From NCBI GenBank assembly GCA_003991915.1, contig RQTK01000180.1:350733-414732 (forward strand): DNA of 64,000 nt, given 5' to 3'. The notes under the pieces were generated by a model. It was given only the letters and a program-made list of their open reading frames with translations. It had not been told where the DNA came from and did not search any database. Shown here in pieces: positions 47,830 through 59,439 of this stretch. The translations under genes were made by a program, and so were the position numbers. The stretch comes from Elysia chlorotica. Lineage: Eukaryota > Mollusca > Gastropoda > Plakobranchidae. The first letter of the stretch is position 1. The number at the start of each line of letters is the position of its first letter.

Positions 47830-49100
47830 ATATCCTATTTTCTGAGGCTAAAAGTCTTTGGAAATTTAAATCTTTCTTGGAATTTTTTCAAAAGTCGGCT
47901 TACCGAGAGCTAATGCTCCATCCTCCAACGGAAATAATCTCTAAATGGAATTTTCAACATCCATTACTCTTAAAGAAAGTTCTGTATAATCTGGCTCAGC
48001 AAGAACAAAGAGGAAGGACACGCTTTTTTTTCCACTGTTATTGATGAAAATAATTATGGTTCTGCAGTCTATCTGAAGATCATAGTTGCATAATTATGCG
48101 TATCGTAATTTATTTGAAGATTTCAATTTGTAGCTCAGAAAAGCCTGCGTGAGTTGCTGTTTTTCCTGCGCCAACCAGGCAATCCCGCAAACGAAGAGTA
48201 TCTATGACATTTATCACTTTGAAACAGGTGGTTAAGTATCATGTTTCCCTGCGTGTTTATTTAATTTTTTCCAGAAGTCAATAATCACTCCGGCAAAAAG
48301 CCAAAAGCTAGTTAATGTATTTTTTTCAGGTTTGGCGGTAGAGATTAAAAGGAGGATTTGAAAGGAATAGAGTAGGAAAATGGGGAACATTTTTGTTATT
48401 GCTTTTGTTGTCGTTTTTAATTAAAATAAGTGATTTATCTATAAATAATTAATCGTTCACATACCCATCTCGATCCGATCCTATACTTATATCATTCTAG
48501 GTACAGGCTAGACCCTTCCCTTCAATAGCAATGTTCTCGTGGTTTTATGATATAATCATCTGAATCGTGCGTGAAACCATAAAATATTACATAATTATGT
48601 TTAATTGAAAAGTATGGCATTATAAATGTATTATTCACATCAAATGAGTGTGCGGTTTAAAGCTAGATCACCAATAATCAATTATTGTTCCATAGCAGTG
48701 TTTATTTTAGTTTAGATTTCGAAAATCTGCTTTAAGTTTGTTTTTTGTTTTTTAATAATTTAAGGCTGCTCACTTTAGGTATAATTTTAGAACCCTGCTA
48801 ATGTTTTTGAAAACTATCACTGTTCTTTTTATTGAGAGCTTTTTATAAAACCCTTGGTGTGGTAGACGATCATTTAATCTTTGATAAATTAACTTAAAAT
48901 TAGAATTGTCACTGGAAATATTTATACCGCAAAATTATTTACTCTCCTAAAAATTTATTTTTTTAAATTATTATCCTGAATCGTTTGGTATTCATAAAAT
49001 TGGAAAGTAACATTCACAATTTGATTTTCATTAACAACACAAACCTGGACCGTGTTATTTCGGCAAATATTGCATGGAAAGAACTTGTTTTTCTATTACA
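47830..49100. other. unique AT-rich sequence, no gene seen
   Basis: No feature recognised. Confidence 0.5.
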
Positions 49101-49114
49101 TGCATAGAGGTGGC

Positions 49115-49705
49115 AGCACTCGTCAAGTTAATGAACGTATGGTTAGCAGGAGACAAAATAAAAAGAAACACAAAAATTAAACTTAATAAGGCCCTCATAA
49201 AATCGATACTAACATATAACTGCGGCACCTGGGCCCTCACTAGAGCCAAAGAGGAAAAACTCGATGCTTTTCACCGAAAACAACTGAGAATTGTGCTGGG
49301 CATAAAATACCCAGTAAAAGTTACAAAGGAGTCGCTGTACAGAATAATGTGAAGAGAAGCCCATATCTACCCAAGCTCTTGAAAGCAGATGGCGTCTATT
49401 GGGGCATATCCTTAGAAGACGCAAAGAAATTCCTGCAAAAAATAGCTATGGATACATATTTCAAAAAAGAAGGCAAACGTTTTCGAGGCAGGCCCATCAC
49501 AACAATGCCAATTACATTGAACAAGGACTTATCTCGCCTGCAAAGAGACACACTTAACTTAAAAATAAGTTATATTTAGATGAATTTCGTTCAACAGCAC
49601 AAGACAGACAAAAATGGAAACAACTTACAACTAAAATACAAGAAGCTGCCGAAGCGTCCCGGACGGAGAACCAGGATGCGAAAGGCGATTATTGAATGAA
49701 TGAAT
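49115..49705 (+). mobile_element. LINE 3' fragment (reverse transcriptase C-terminus) with (TGAA)n tail
   Basis: Broken frames give KIKLNKALIKSILTYNCGTW, ALTRAKEEKLDAFHRKQLRI and VLGIKYPVKVTKESLYRI. FKKEGKRFRGRPITTMPITL NKDLSRLQ follows, then AQDRQKWKQLTTKIQEAAEA. This is the common C-terminal region of non-LTR retrotransposon RTs ('LLYGCETWALT...LDAFHRR.LR..LGI', 'GRPRTTW', 'AQDRKKW'). It ends in GAATGAATGAAT near 49692-49705, a typical short 3' repeat. Frameshifts at about 49350 and 49580 make it dead. The clade is not assigned. Confidence 0.85.
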
Positions 49706-49709
49706 AGAG

Positions 49710-50695
49710 ATGGTCAGACATTCTCTTTATACATTTTGTTATTACCAATGATAATCTCTCACAATCTCTCTTTCTGGATGTCTAATTATTTCTCTCTTTA
49801 TTTCTTTCTTTTTATCTTTCTCTCTCACTATCTCCCCAGCACATACCTCCTCCTTTTTCTGCCATAATTGGTAAAAGGCAAATATCAGTAAACACTGAGC
49901 TCACTGTCCATTCACTTATTGTTTGTCTGCCTGTCTGTCTGTCTACCTGTCTTATTTTCTGTGTCACTTCCCGTCTTTGTCTATTTTCTCTCCCGTACCC
50001 TCTCTCACTCTTTCATCTTTCAATTTGCCATTCCTCTTGATGAACTGATTACTTAAAATTATATCTCTTTTTTTTTTTTGTTTCTTTTTATTTCTAAAAA
50101 GCTCTTCTTGCTTTTCAGCCTGCTTTTTTAAAATTAATATCTAATTACGACTTACCACTTGAGTGCAAAACTAACTTCTTTCATTCTAGTTTCGCCGCAT
50201 TCTCCATGCGAGAGAAAGTTTTAACGCGTTATTTGTCCATCACACCTGTCTTCCGAGTGAGATACAGACGGATTGGGACAAAGAGGAGCAATTCCCCCTA
50301 GATTGAACTGACACTAGTCAACGAATTATTTTCGTCGCCTCGGTTCGATCGATCGACTCTCTTTTGACGCAGTGTAACCACTGTTCTTTCCAGGCAGTTT
50401 CCCCCTTTTTGTGCCTTCTTGGTTACACTTTTTATCACTCTCTTACCTACAGTAGCTTTAATAACTAATAGTGTTGTTATTTTTGTTTAAATACTTGAAT
50501 CAATTGAAGTTAATACACATTTAAGCCTGAGTCTACATGCACTAGCCTCTTTCTTTGAATTAAAAAGTAACATTTCTAGCACCCAATATCTTAAACTGTT
50601 TGTAATATATTATAAGTGTTTTTGTTAGATTGTTTTTACCTATTATTTCATTTCAAATTGGTCGATTTTGTAGAATTGGTTTTCTTACCCATCTC
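49710..50695. other. pyrimidine-rich then unique sequence, no gene seen
   Basis: CT-rich with a short CTGT array (about 49925-49950). Beyond that is mixed DNA without recognised features. Confidence 0.5.
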
Positions 50696-50704
50696 CCTCC
50701 ATCC

Positions 50705-50713
50705 TCTTCCCCC

Positions 50714-50752
<39 letters not shown>

Positions 50753-50770
50753 CTCTTCTCTCTTTCTCTG

Positions 50771-50816
<46 letters not shown>

Positions 50817-50834
50817 CCCCCCCCTCTCTCTCTT

Positions 50835-50888
<54 letters not shown>

Positions 50889-50895
50889 TTTCTAT
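50705..50895. repeat. (CT)n array
   Basis: Three CT blocks separated by CCTCTCTTCTC and a C-run at about 50815-50823. Opposite-strand Glu-Arg frames are artefacts. Confidence 0.97.
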
Positions 50896-50899
50896 AGGT

Positions 50900-51195
50900 C
50901 TATGCATCCCTATCTATGTATGTATTTATCTCGAGCTTTAACATCCCCTAGATTACAATGGTGACCATAATTTTATACAGCAACAGGATTAAAAGATATA
51001 TTATTAATTATGTCGTATTTAAGTGTAGAAAGTCTAAAATTAAGGAAAATTAAATTAAATTTGCAACGAAAACCCATTTCTGCCTTGCGCAAGTCATGTG
51101 TGATCCAAAACAATTTGAATGTTGCAAGCTTAGAAATATGGAGTTAATGTCGTAATCTACACAATAATATAGATCTAGACATTATCATAACTTTG
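50900..51195. other. AT-rich unique sequence, no gene seen
   Basis: Nothing recognised. Confidence 0.5.
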
Positions 51196-51200
51196 TATGG

Positions 51201-51545
51201 TCAGAAGATCTCGTTGGGGACTAAGACTTTTTCTGGCGGGGTATCCACGGAGATCAAGAAGGCGGCAGACACTGATCCCCAGCTGTAGGATGAGCCATGG
51301 GAAGAGAAGCAGGATATCCTGGGGTCAGGTATGAATATCTGAGCGGAAGTGTCCACAGACTGGAAGCTCTCGAGTCCGTGGTCCACAGGATCGATACTTG
51401 ACAAGTAGCGGCAGCCTGCACACTGCTCCGGGTCGGGTGTCCGGCGAGAAGTGCATGGCAGTCCAGAAGCCAGTACAGTGGGCGAACATGGGCAGAGAGA
51501 TGTGAACAGCAAACTGCACGGCTGTAATCGGCTGCAAATCTAACG
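51201..51545 (-). CDS. candidate terminal exon, product unknown
   Basis: A GC-richer stretch in AT-rich surroundings. One minus frame is open from just after a TAG near 51543 to a stop at 51201-51203. It has non-repetitive, ordinary composition, including PDPEQCAGCRYLSSIDPVDH, SFQSVDTSAQIFIPDPRISC and ending TPPEKVLVPNEIF. Possible acceptor AGs occur near its 5' side, but no start codon is convincing. I recognise no family. A second minus frame (51325-51630) and the third frame are also partly open, so reading direction and frame are uncertain. Alternatives are a decayed mobile-element gene or chance in a GC-rich islet. Confidence 0.3.
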
Positions 51546-51639
51546 ATCCTCTTGTCACATGAATAACCATTGCGCCGGCAGAGCGAACCAACGGGAGTCC
51601 TTGGGAGGTTTTCAGTAAAGCCCGTCTCATAATAACCGT

Positions 51640-52040
51640 TCTAGGAGTCTACCCTAAATTACGTGAGTCGTAGTTACGCACGTCTCGGTTGCTTTCTCAT
51701 TATCCCGTTTGGAGTTTCCCTTTGCTCAATTTTGCCAATTTGTATGCGTGTCGATGTGACGATTTCCATTATTTCTTCCAAAATATATCTATAATCAACC
51801 CGTTTTACCATGCATGGTTAACATAAAAGATATATTGCATTGATAAGTGCTGATTCTTTTAGATAACATTATAGTGGATATTGCTTAAATAGGTTCTAAA
51901 AATCCCTATTGTCATACAATAACACGGTGTATTCATAACATAAATTATTGCATAAGATTGTATCCGTTCCTTAACCTTTGGGAGAACTTAGAATTGGGGG
52001 ATACGAATAAACACAAGCAATGGCCTTGTCTGAGCTAAGG
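51640..52040. other. unique AT-rich sequence, no gene seen
   Basis: Nothing recognised. Confidence 0.5.
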
Positions 52041-52041
52041 A

Positions 52042-52278
52042 GCCAACTGGCGCAGCTGGTAGAACGTTGGTCCCCCGGTTCGAAACCCACGCTTGGTGCA
52101 AAATGTATTGGTCCAATTGGATTGGTGTCAGTAATCTGTGACCGGCTTAGGCGATATTCCTGGTGTCCCTGCACTATATATCTGTGGCATCACGCAAATT
52201 CTCAGACGTTAGTTGTTGGACCCGTTCTCAAAAGCGTTGTTGCTGGCGTTAAACGTTAAGAAACCAACCAACAAAAAC
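52042..52278 (+). mobile_element. tRNA-derived SINE, near full length (family A copy 8)
   Basis: The Pol III promoter is clear: A box TGGCGCAGCTGG at 52048-52059 and B box GGTTCGAAACC at 52077-52087, at tRNA-like spacing. The body GGATTGGTGTCAGTAATCTG, TGACCGGCTTAGGCG and TGTCCCTGCAC follows family A order. The 3' end has GACGTTAGTTGTTGGACCC and ends GGCGTTAAACGTTAAGAAAC with a CCAACCAACAAAAAC tail. The head is better preserved as a tRNA than in other copies. Confidence 0.85.
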
Positions 52279-52284
52279 TTGCGT

Positions 52285-53530
52285 GAGATTATTACTAGTG
52301 CATCAGTTGAAGGAAAAAAAAACCAAAACGGTGCACTCATCAAGATAGCCTCAACAACGACCTTGATATCTGTGGGTTATTTGATTATTTTTCCTGACTG
52401 GGTTAGGGTCAAACGTTCAGGGTATGAACGATTGTAAACACAGGTGCACGTTATTGAAAGACTGAGATGGTAAGTTTCTTTATTGTTTCAACAGAAAATG
52501 TTGTAACATGTTTGCATAGACATGCTGATTTGTTTTGATGGATATTGAGCAAATGTCATATTTAGTTCTTTAAAGTTGTCCAATTTAGATAAAACTCTTT
52601 TCTGCTCATTTTTATCCGTGCTTTCGTAATGTCAACATCGATACTTATCTAAACATTTTAAAATTTAAAAATATAATAATGGAATGAGAGAGTTATTAAC
52701 CCAAAGGTACTTGTATACACAAGCTGGTTTAAAAATAATTCTCTTCGTATGGCGTTTATTTTCCAAAGTTTGAATTGCACTATGTTCGTTTGACTTGCAT
52801 GTTATTTATACATTATTGCTCCAAACTGAATAATTATCCATATACGCCAGTTCGGCGTGGAAAGTGTATTGAAGCGTGTGAGCGGGTCAGGAAAACTAGT
52901 GTGTTACACACTACCCATCTACATGTAGGCCTATTTTTTTTTCTCTGATTTCAAAATGAGCCCCCCCCCCCCAAACCAATCCCAATCGCCGGCTGTTGCC
53001 TGTCACTTTGCGACACAATCTAACCATAATTATTCTCACTGCTCTGTGAACGGACTCCGGCGAGTTCAATGCTTTATTAACTAATACCTTAAATTACCTT
53101 TAAGGCAAGTGTGGGAAGTTTGTTGTAGGTGTAATAATGCTTTAAGGTTTTAAAGGGTGTGTTTCTGTGTTTCCAAGAGTTTTTATTTAATGCAGTTATG
53201 AATGGTCCTTAGGCGAGAGAATCAGTTTTACTTAGACTTTTCACTTAAGTGCGTGTTATATTGTGTGATTTCGAAAGGTCTAGGTGACCCTTTATAACTT
53301 CAGAAAACTAAGTAAATTAGAATAATATTAGCGACGCGTTAAGCGTAGGACAGTGTTGACTAAAGACTCATAATGCTGTTACCTTGTAGGGCAGAGCCAG
53401 ATAGTAAAACGCTCACTATTCTAAGCAAAAGTACTCAACTGAATAAATACTGTTTGATCTGCAGCTGTTAAGGAAAAGCTTTGTTTGTCCTTCATGACAT
53501 TTTAACCGTGCCGAAAATTTCAATTAATTT
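52285..53530. other. unique AT-rich sequence, no gene seen
   Basis: A poly-C run is at about 52961-52972. No other recognised feature. Confidence 0.5.
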
Positions 53531-53534
53531 TTAA

Positions 53535-53645
53535 TTCCTCCGCCTCTTTTATGATTCACAGTGCACTGTGAAATGAAAATCATTTGCACAATGCAAGCAA
53601 GATAAGCATTATTATGGGTTCATGGCATAATGAAAAGGCGGATTA
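53535..53645. promoter_or_regulatory. possible regulatory palindrome cluster
   Basis: TTCACAGTGCACTGTGAA at 53555-53572 is a perfect 18-bp palindrome. Outside it, CCGCCTCTTTTATGA (from about 53539) is imperfectly inverted at GCATAATGAAAAGGCGGA (about 53625-53642). The arrangement is non-coding and may be a transcription-factor dimer site or a small cruciform. Its function is inferred only. Confidence 0.3.
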
Positions 53646-53874
53646 TAGAAACTGGGAAATTTGGCGGTGAGGGAAAGAAGGATATAATGAGAAATAAACA
53701 AAGAGAGTAAAAAGATTAGGAGACGGTAAAGAAAGTAACACTCACTTAAAAAAAACAAAGTTTCTAAACATAATACAAAGTTCAAGAGAAAAAAAACAAC
53801 AGCGAGCTAAAGTAAAAAGGACATCTACGAAAAATAGAATTATTAGTGACTGAATTGTATAATGTATGTGTATG

Positions 53875-53995
53875 TTTGTGAGAAATATTGAGAGAGACAC
53901 AGAGAGAGATATAGAAAGAGAGAGGAAGAAGGATAGATGGAGGGGATGGAGGGAGAGCAGAGACTGACTAACGGGCAGAAAGACAGGCCCTACAG
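53875..53995. repeat. imperfect (GA)n tract
   Basis: Purine-rich, GA-based with GGA and GACA interruptions. Confidence 0.8.
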
Positions 53996-53999
53996 TAAG

Positions 54000-54555
54000 A
54001 GAGTAATAATGACAGGAAAGGTCTATAGTCATTTCAAAAGTGAGAAAGTGTGTCTTACATAATAAACTAAATGACCTAAACCATATGAATACTTACCTTC
54101 GTTTGTTCCGGTCCCTAGTTGAACATTGATGTATGCGGGATAAAATCCTGATTAGTCCAAATGAGCGGTTTTATAACACTTTTGTCCGATACCTTCAACA
54201 GGGGTCTGAAATTTTAAATGAAAATAATTTGACAGGCACGCCTTTCACTTCAATAGTTGTGTTTTGATAAACCAGATTGCACATTTATTCTCATTGAAAA
54301 GTATAAAATGATTTAAACTACTAAAATAATACTTTTCTTTTATTTCTAAATCCTTTGTAGGCACGAGTTCATTATCTAAATCGCTTCAAAAAATCGTATT
54401 GCAAATGATTATGAAAAAATAAGATAAGATTATGATAAGAAATGTTGAATTTATTAAACTAAGATTACCTTCAACAACTTGTTTGACACTACCGTACATA
54501 GCAACGAAGCTGTGTGTAGCCTTTGCCTTCTCTCAGAGTGTTTTATCACAGCTAA
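54000..54555. other. unique AT-rich sequence, no gene seen
   Basis: Nothing recognised before the GC-rich islet. Confidence 0.45.
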
Positions 54556-54559
54556 AAAT

Positions 54560-54730
54560 TAACATTGAAGTCGGGACCGCGCAATTTGAGAGACAGATTG
54601 AGCGAGAGAGCTGTGATCCTCGCGCACGCAGCTCTGCCGCCAGTCGACAGGGAGTGAGTGGAGGGCTGAGCTGTTGCTGGGATGGTAGCGGTGCGAGCGA
54701 GAGGTGGCGAGGGCTGAGCGCTGATTTCAC
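54560..54730. promoter_or_regulatory. CpG-containing GC-rich islet, possible promoter or 5' UTR exon
   Basis: About 170 bp with many CG dinucleotides (TCGCGCACGCAGCTCTGCCG, GCCAGTCGACAGGGAG, GGTGCGAGCGAGAGGTGGCG) in a strongly AT-rich setting. Plus-strand translation is open (within 54432-54806) but has no domain and a 5'-UTR-like composition. A perfect 9-bp inverted repeat, AATCTCGAT-TTAG-ATCGAGATT, follows at 54736-54757. I would read it as a possible transcription start region, orientation unknown. Confidence 0.3.
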
Positions 54731-54759
54731 TATTAAATCTCGATTTAGATCGAGATTAG

Positions 54760-54955
54760 ATCCACATTACATTTTAATCGGCTTATCTATTTTTTGCGTG
54801 GGCTAGTTAGAATCAACTGAACCGTATCGAAAAGAATGTATACCACGTTTTCTCGGCAGTTTTCATCGCGATTAAGGAAGTCAATAAGTCATTTGACAAA
54901 AACGGAGTTGTGTGTGTGTGTGGGGGGTATTCATGAAAGCGCAACATTTTCTCTC
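54760..54955. other. unique sequence with short (TG)n
   Basis: A short TG run and a G-run at about 54908-54926. Nothing else. Confidence 0.5.
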
Positions 54956-54959
54956 TCTA

Positions 54960-55095
54960 AAACAAACTTCACTGGAATGAGTTCCAAGACTTAAATCTGA
55001 CAAGTTTACGGCCTGTTAGTCAGGAAATCGTCAGGTAAACTAGAAAATAATCCTCAACCTTTCACATTAAACTGACACCGATCCAAGAAGACAAC
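54960..55095 (-). mobile_element. highly decayed SINE (family A copy 9)
   Basis: In reverse sense GTTCCAAGACTTAAATCTGA and CACATTAAACTGACACCGAT align in order with family A (compare 16785-16885). The sequence between is degraded. Confidence 0.5.
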
Positions 55096-55099
55096 TTGA

Positions 55100-56190
55100 C
55101 CTGAAGAATGATGAAGCCTAAACCGTTTGATTTAAAGACGCGTGATCTACTCCCAAACAATTATCTCGTCTAACCCAATGGAAATAATAACACTATCTTT
55201 CGTTTTATAAACTGTGTGCAAATTGTTAATAAAGCGTTCTGTGATGTGGGCATAGAGCGCTATAATATCAATTGTAAAAAAAAATGTAAAATTACATGAG
55301 AGAACAAGGCACATTGTTATTACTAAATGTGCCAAAGCCTTGATCCTCATCTAAACCTTTACATAGCCAACGATAGTTTGGTATTCTTTGAGATGCAATC
55401 AGTTTGCATAACAATTTTTTTAATTAGAGGGAGGCTAGACTCGTCAAATGGGCACCCATTAGCATCACTTTGTGCATCGGGGGCTGTCTCCCTGTTGATA
55501 ACTCGCAATGCTGAGATAAATTATGTTGTGAGAGAACTGGATGTTTGTCGTTAGAGACTTGTCTTTATATATAACAGTATTAGAATTATTTCAGCTGTAT
55601 TTCGTTTTTTATTTATATATTGTGACAAAAGACATGTCTAGGAATGTTGCTTAATTATAACATTACACTAACACTAAACTTTGATGTTTTTCACTCTGCC
55701 ATATTCTTATAAATCAATCTGATACAACTGATCCCGAAAATAACAGATTTGTGATTTGACAGCAAGGTGAAGTATTCTGAAATCGATCTAAATGGAATAT
55801 ATCAAAGATGTAAAAGCAACATAATAAGATGCTCGAATGAATTCTTTTTTTCTAGGTGATTGTATTATAATTCACAATCAAGAAAGTATTGGAAGAACAA
55901 CGGGAAGATGTAGCATTGTTTTGTTTTTGTTTGTTTTTTAAACATCAATATAGGATGATCTTGTTCACATCCCTTCAAGTTAAGTTCGCCGACGATCCCA
56001 AGAAGGAACACATTTCTAACCCGGTTATCCGAACACTGTTGTTCGTTCTCCTGGACAATCACATTGCATAGGAATGTTGGAGAAAAATATAGAGGTAAAT
56101 TTCATTCACTTCTATTTAAAGATAAGACTGCCATTGTTTTAAATAAGAATAGAGTATTCATAAATCGTATGAAGTCAATTCCATGCTCTT
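55100..56190. other. unique AT-rich sequence, no gene seen
   Basis: Short frames (55327-55554, 55889-56071) have no recognised motifs. Confidence 0.5.
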
Positions 56191-56194
56191 ATTG

Positions 56195-56756
<562 letters not shown>

Positions 56757-56759
56757 GAA

Positions 56760-57460
56760 GGTTTAAAAAAAATTCTGTATTAAAACATACACATCAAGAT
56801 TTAGTTTCGGTGCTTTTTATTTAAATACTATGTGTCCCCTCACTAATAAATTGGTAACTAAACAATGATAACGACGAGCTAGGAAAATAAGAGTTCCATC
56901 TCATCCGAGAGACTTCCGAGAGACTTCTGATATTTTCTTTTTCAATTTTCTTGGACGATCCTCCTATTCTAGTCTTCTAGCATCTCGTGGCTGGCATTAC
57001 AGTCTGGCTTGTGCGATATCATTTCCTCAACCTGATCGCAGGCTGTGTGGCTGTGAGGGGCTGTTTGCCTCGGTAATCATAGGCTGACCCAGTTTTTATC
57101 AATACTTTATTCTCACCCCTTTTTCTTTTTCATTTCCCTTCCTGATTTCCCTCTTTACGTGCTTCATGTTTTATATTTACCACCGATGTTCCTTTTTATT
57201 GACAATTATAGCTGATAAGCAAAATTTATAACGTTGCTTTTGTGTCCCAAAATGTTTCTGTGTCTCGTATTTTTTAAAGTTACCGTCTGGGATAGGGAGG
57301 GTAAGGGAAATGCGCTAGCTGAGCTCGGATTTTTTATTGACTTTGTTTAGAGACGGTGCCGGAATCTTTTTCAGCCTGTGAAGAATTTAGCAATGGATGA
57401 AATGGATAAGATGGTAAGAAACAAGGGCAGGTATACTTTTAGGCAAAACATTAGAGATAA
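56760..57460. other. unique sequence, no gene seen
   Basis: Nothing recognised. Confidence 0.5.
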
Positions 57461-57476
57461 ACCAACGAATTGGGGA

Positions 57477-57712
57477 GGGGGGTCCGGTGGTCCAGGGGTA
57501 GAACATCGGCTTCCGACGCAAAAGGTCCCTAGTTGGAATCCTAGCTGTTGCGTTCCCTACTGGTTGGGTCGGCTAAGACAGGAGTCATGGTATCACCGCC
57601 TTGTCTCGTGTGTGGCAGCACATAAAATTGTCAGACGTTCGTCTTGGGGCCCGTCTACAATATATCCTATATAGTGCTGCTGTTGGACGTTAAACCAACC
57701 CAACAACCCAAC
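57477..57712 (+). mobile_element. tRNA-derived SINE, complete, with target-site duplication (family A copy 10)
   Basis: The head has an A-box-like TGGTCCAGGGG at 57488-57498 and a B-box-like AGTTGGAATCC at 57531-57541. The body follows with TACTGGTTGGGTCGG, GGAGTCATGGTATCACCGCC, TTGTCTCGTGTGTGGCAGCA and CATAAAATTGTCAGACG. The tail is TATCCTATATAGTGCTGCTG, TTGGACGTTAAACC and CAACCCAACAACC. It is flanked by AACGAATTGGGGA (57464-57476) and AACGAAATGGGGA (57713-57725), a 13-bp duplication with one mismatch. This is the most complete plus-strand copy and a good reference for the family. Confidence 0.92.
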
Positions 57713-57727
57713 AACGAAATGGGGAAT

Positions 57728-59430
57728 GAAACTTTTGGTGGTTTCAGGTCCAGAAACAGGGTATACTTATAATTTTGATGTTTATCTAGGAAAGAAAACA
57801 GGTACAGGCTACATACCATTTCTGTGAGGTCGACTTTTCATGATGCTAACGGCACTGTGAATGTTACAAGGAGAACCAAAGTCAAAAACTCTTATGAGAA
57901 AATGGAAACTTTGCGCCTATAGCTGGGTTCGCACGGGGTTATATATATATAAGTACCTGACCAGATGATCAAAATGCATCTTTTTGTTTTTATTTTTAAA
58001 AATTGTGATATTCATGGGCTATGTTTGTAAGTCATATTTGATTGGTCAAAAGGCTTTTGATTTGAATTCTGTTTTGGTATATCACATGTCTGTTGTTTTT
58101 CAATTGTATTAGGTTTCATTGTCACTATAAACATCCTTGAGCCATTTATTGCATTTCACAATTTTAGAGCCTTTTAATCTTTTTAAATTTTTGCATAAAC
58201 ATGTGAATATTGTTTTTAAAACCATATATAATTTTTGTTAATATATTGGCTAAATAAATCACCTGAAAGGTATCAAATATTGTGATACTGTGATGTTTTT
58301 CCTTTCATTGTAAAATTCCTGTTGTCGAGTAGTCTGTGTATGTCTGAGTTTTAGTTTTAGTAACATGAAGTAGGTCACATGATAATGTGATGACGTCACA
58401 CCCCCCAAAAGCATTCTCCGTGAAAAAAATACTTGCCCTTAAAATTGGTGTATGATACTCACAACTTTAAACAGGTACACATTTCAAATAAAAACTGCAT
58501 AGTGTATACAATGCCAAATGAAGAAAGTTAAACAAATAAAAAGCCAACGCCATTCTGGTAAGTCTTCCGATTGCAGTTTTATTGCGATTATTCGACGTTC
58601 TTATTCAAACCACGCCAAGTAATTATATCTAGATCGAAAGATATTTGTTTTTGATGAGAATGAGAAGAAAGCAATCAGGCCTCAAAACTATAAAATAAGT
58701 TCTTTTGCTTAGAGATAGATTAAAAGTAGCTAGAGCAAGAGGATCAAACAATCAGTTAAAATGGTCAAGTTCTACGAAAAATATATAATCATAATCAAAC
58801 TATTCAGGGCAAAGAAACTAATGTTGTTATAAATTTGATATTCGTTGATCAAAAACTAATCTAAAAAGGCTATGGTAAAAATTATATCTCATAGTTTAAC
58901 TTTAGAGTAAAATATGATAAAGGATCAATTTTAAAAAAACCCACCACATTTGTATTACTATACTTAATACCATATTGGCAATGCATCGGGCGACCGACGT
59001 GTGTTTAAGTGAGTGTGGGAGAAACAGAAACTCATGAGAAATCTCAAACTGGTGGGAAATGCCATTTGCACAACAGATAATACTTTCTTGCCCTTTGAAA
59101 AAATTATTAGCCGCTTGATAGTTTTTGTTTATGGGTGAGGGAAGCATTTTCAGTTTTACACGAGAGGCATGTAACCTAAAGGGTTTTTTGCAACCCATTT
59201 ATTTGATTCTAATAGAAAATACAGTTTTAGGGAATGGTTAATTATGTTACAACATGTTTCGAAACATGTTGGATTTATTTTCTACGATTCTTCGAAGCAA
59301 GATACCTTCACGGGCTTTATTTCCTCATAAAGTGAGACGTTTTTGTGGCAAGCACGTTTCACTTTTTTACTTTGTGATACTATTCACGTACACAAAATAA
59401 TTTTTTTTAAAATTTGCTCTCGCCCACTAT
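57728..59430. other. unique AT-rich sequence, no gene seen
   Basis: Contains a consensus TGACGTCA palindrome at 58391-58398. No gene, RNA or element recognised. Confidence 0.5.
58391..58398. promoter_or_regulatory. consensus CRE-like site TGACGTCA
   Basis: A perfect 8-bp cAMP-response-element palindrome followed by a short C-run. A single site of this length can occur by chance; no promoter is identified nearby. Confidence 0.2.
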
Positions 59431-59439
59431 CTTCCTTAT

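Noticed and set aside
52042-52115. Functional tRNA gene
   Set aside because: A and B boxes are good, but the acceptor stem does not pair convincingly and the sequence continues into the SINE body and tail.
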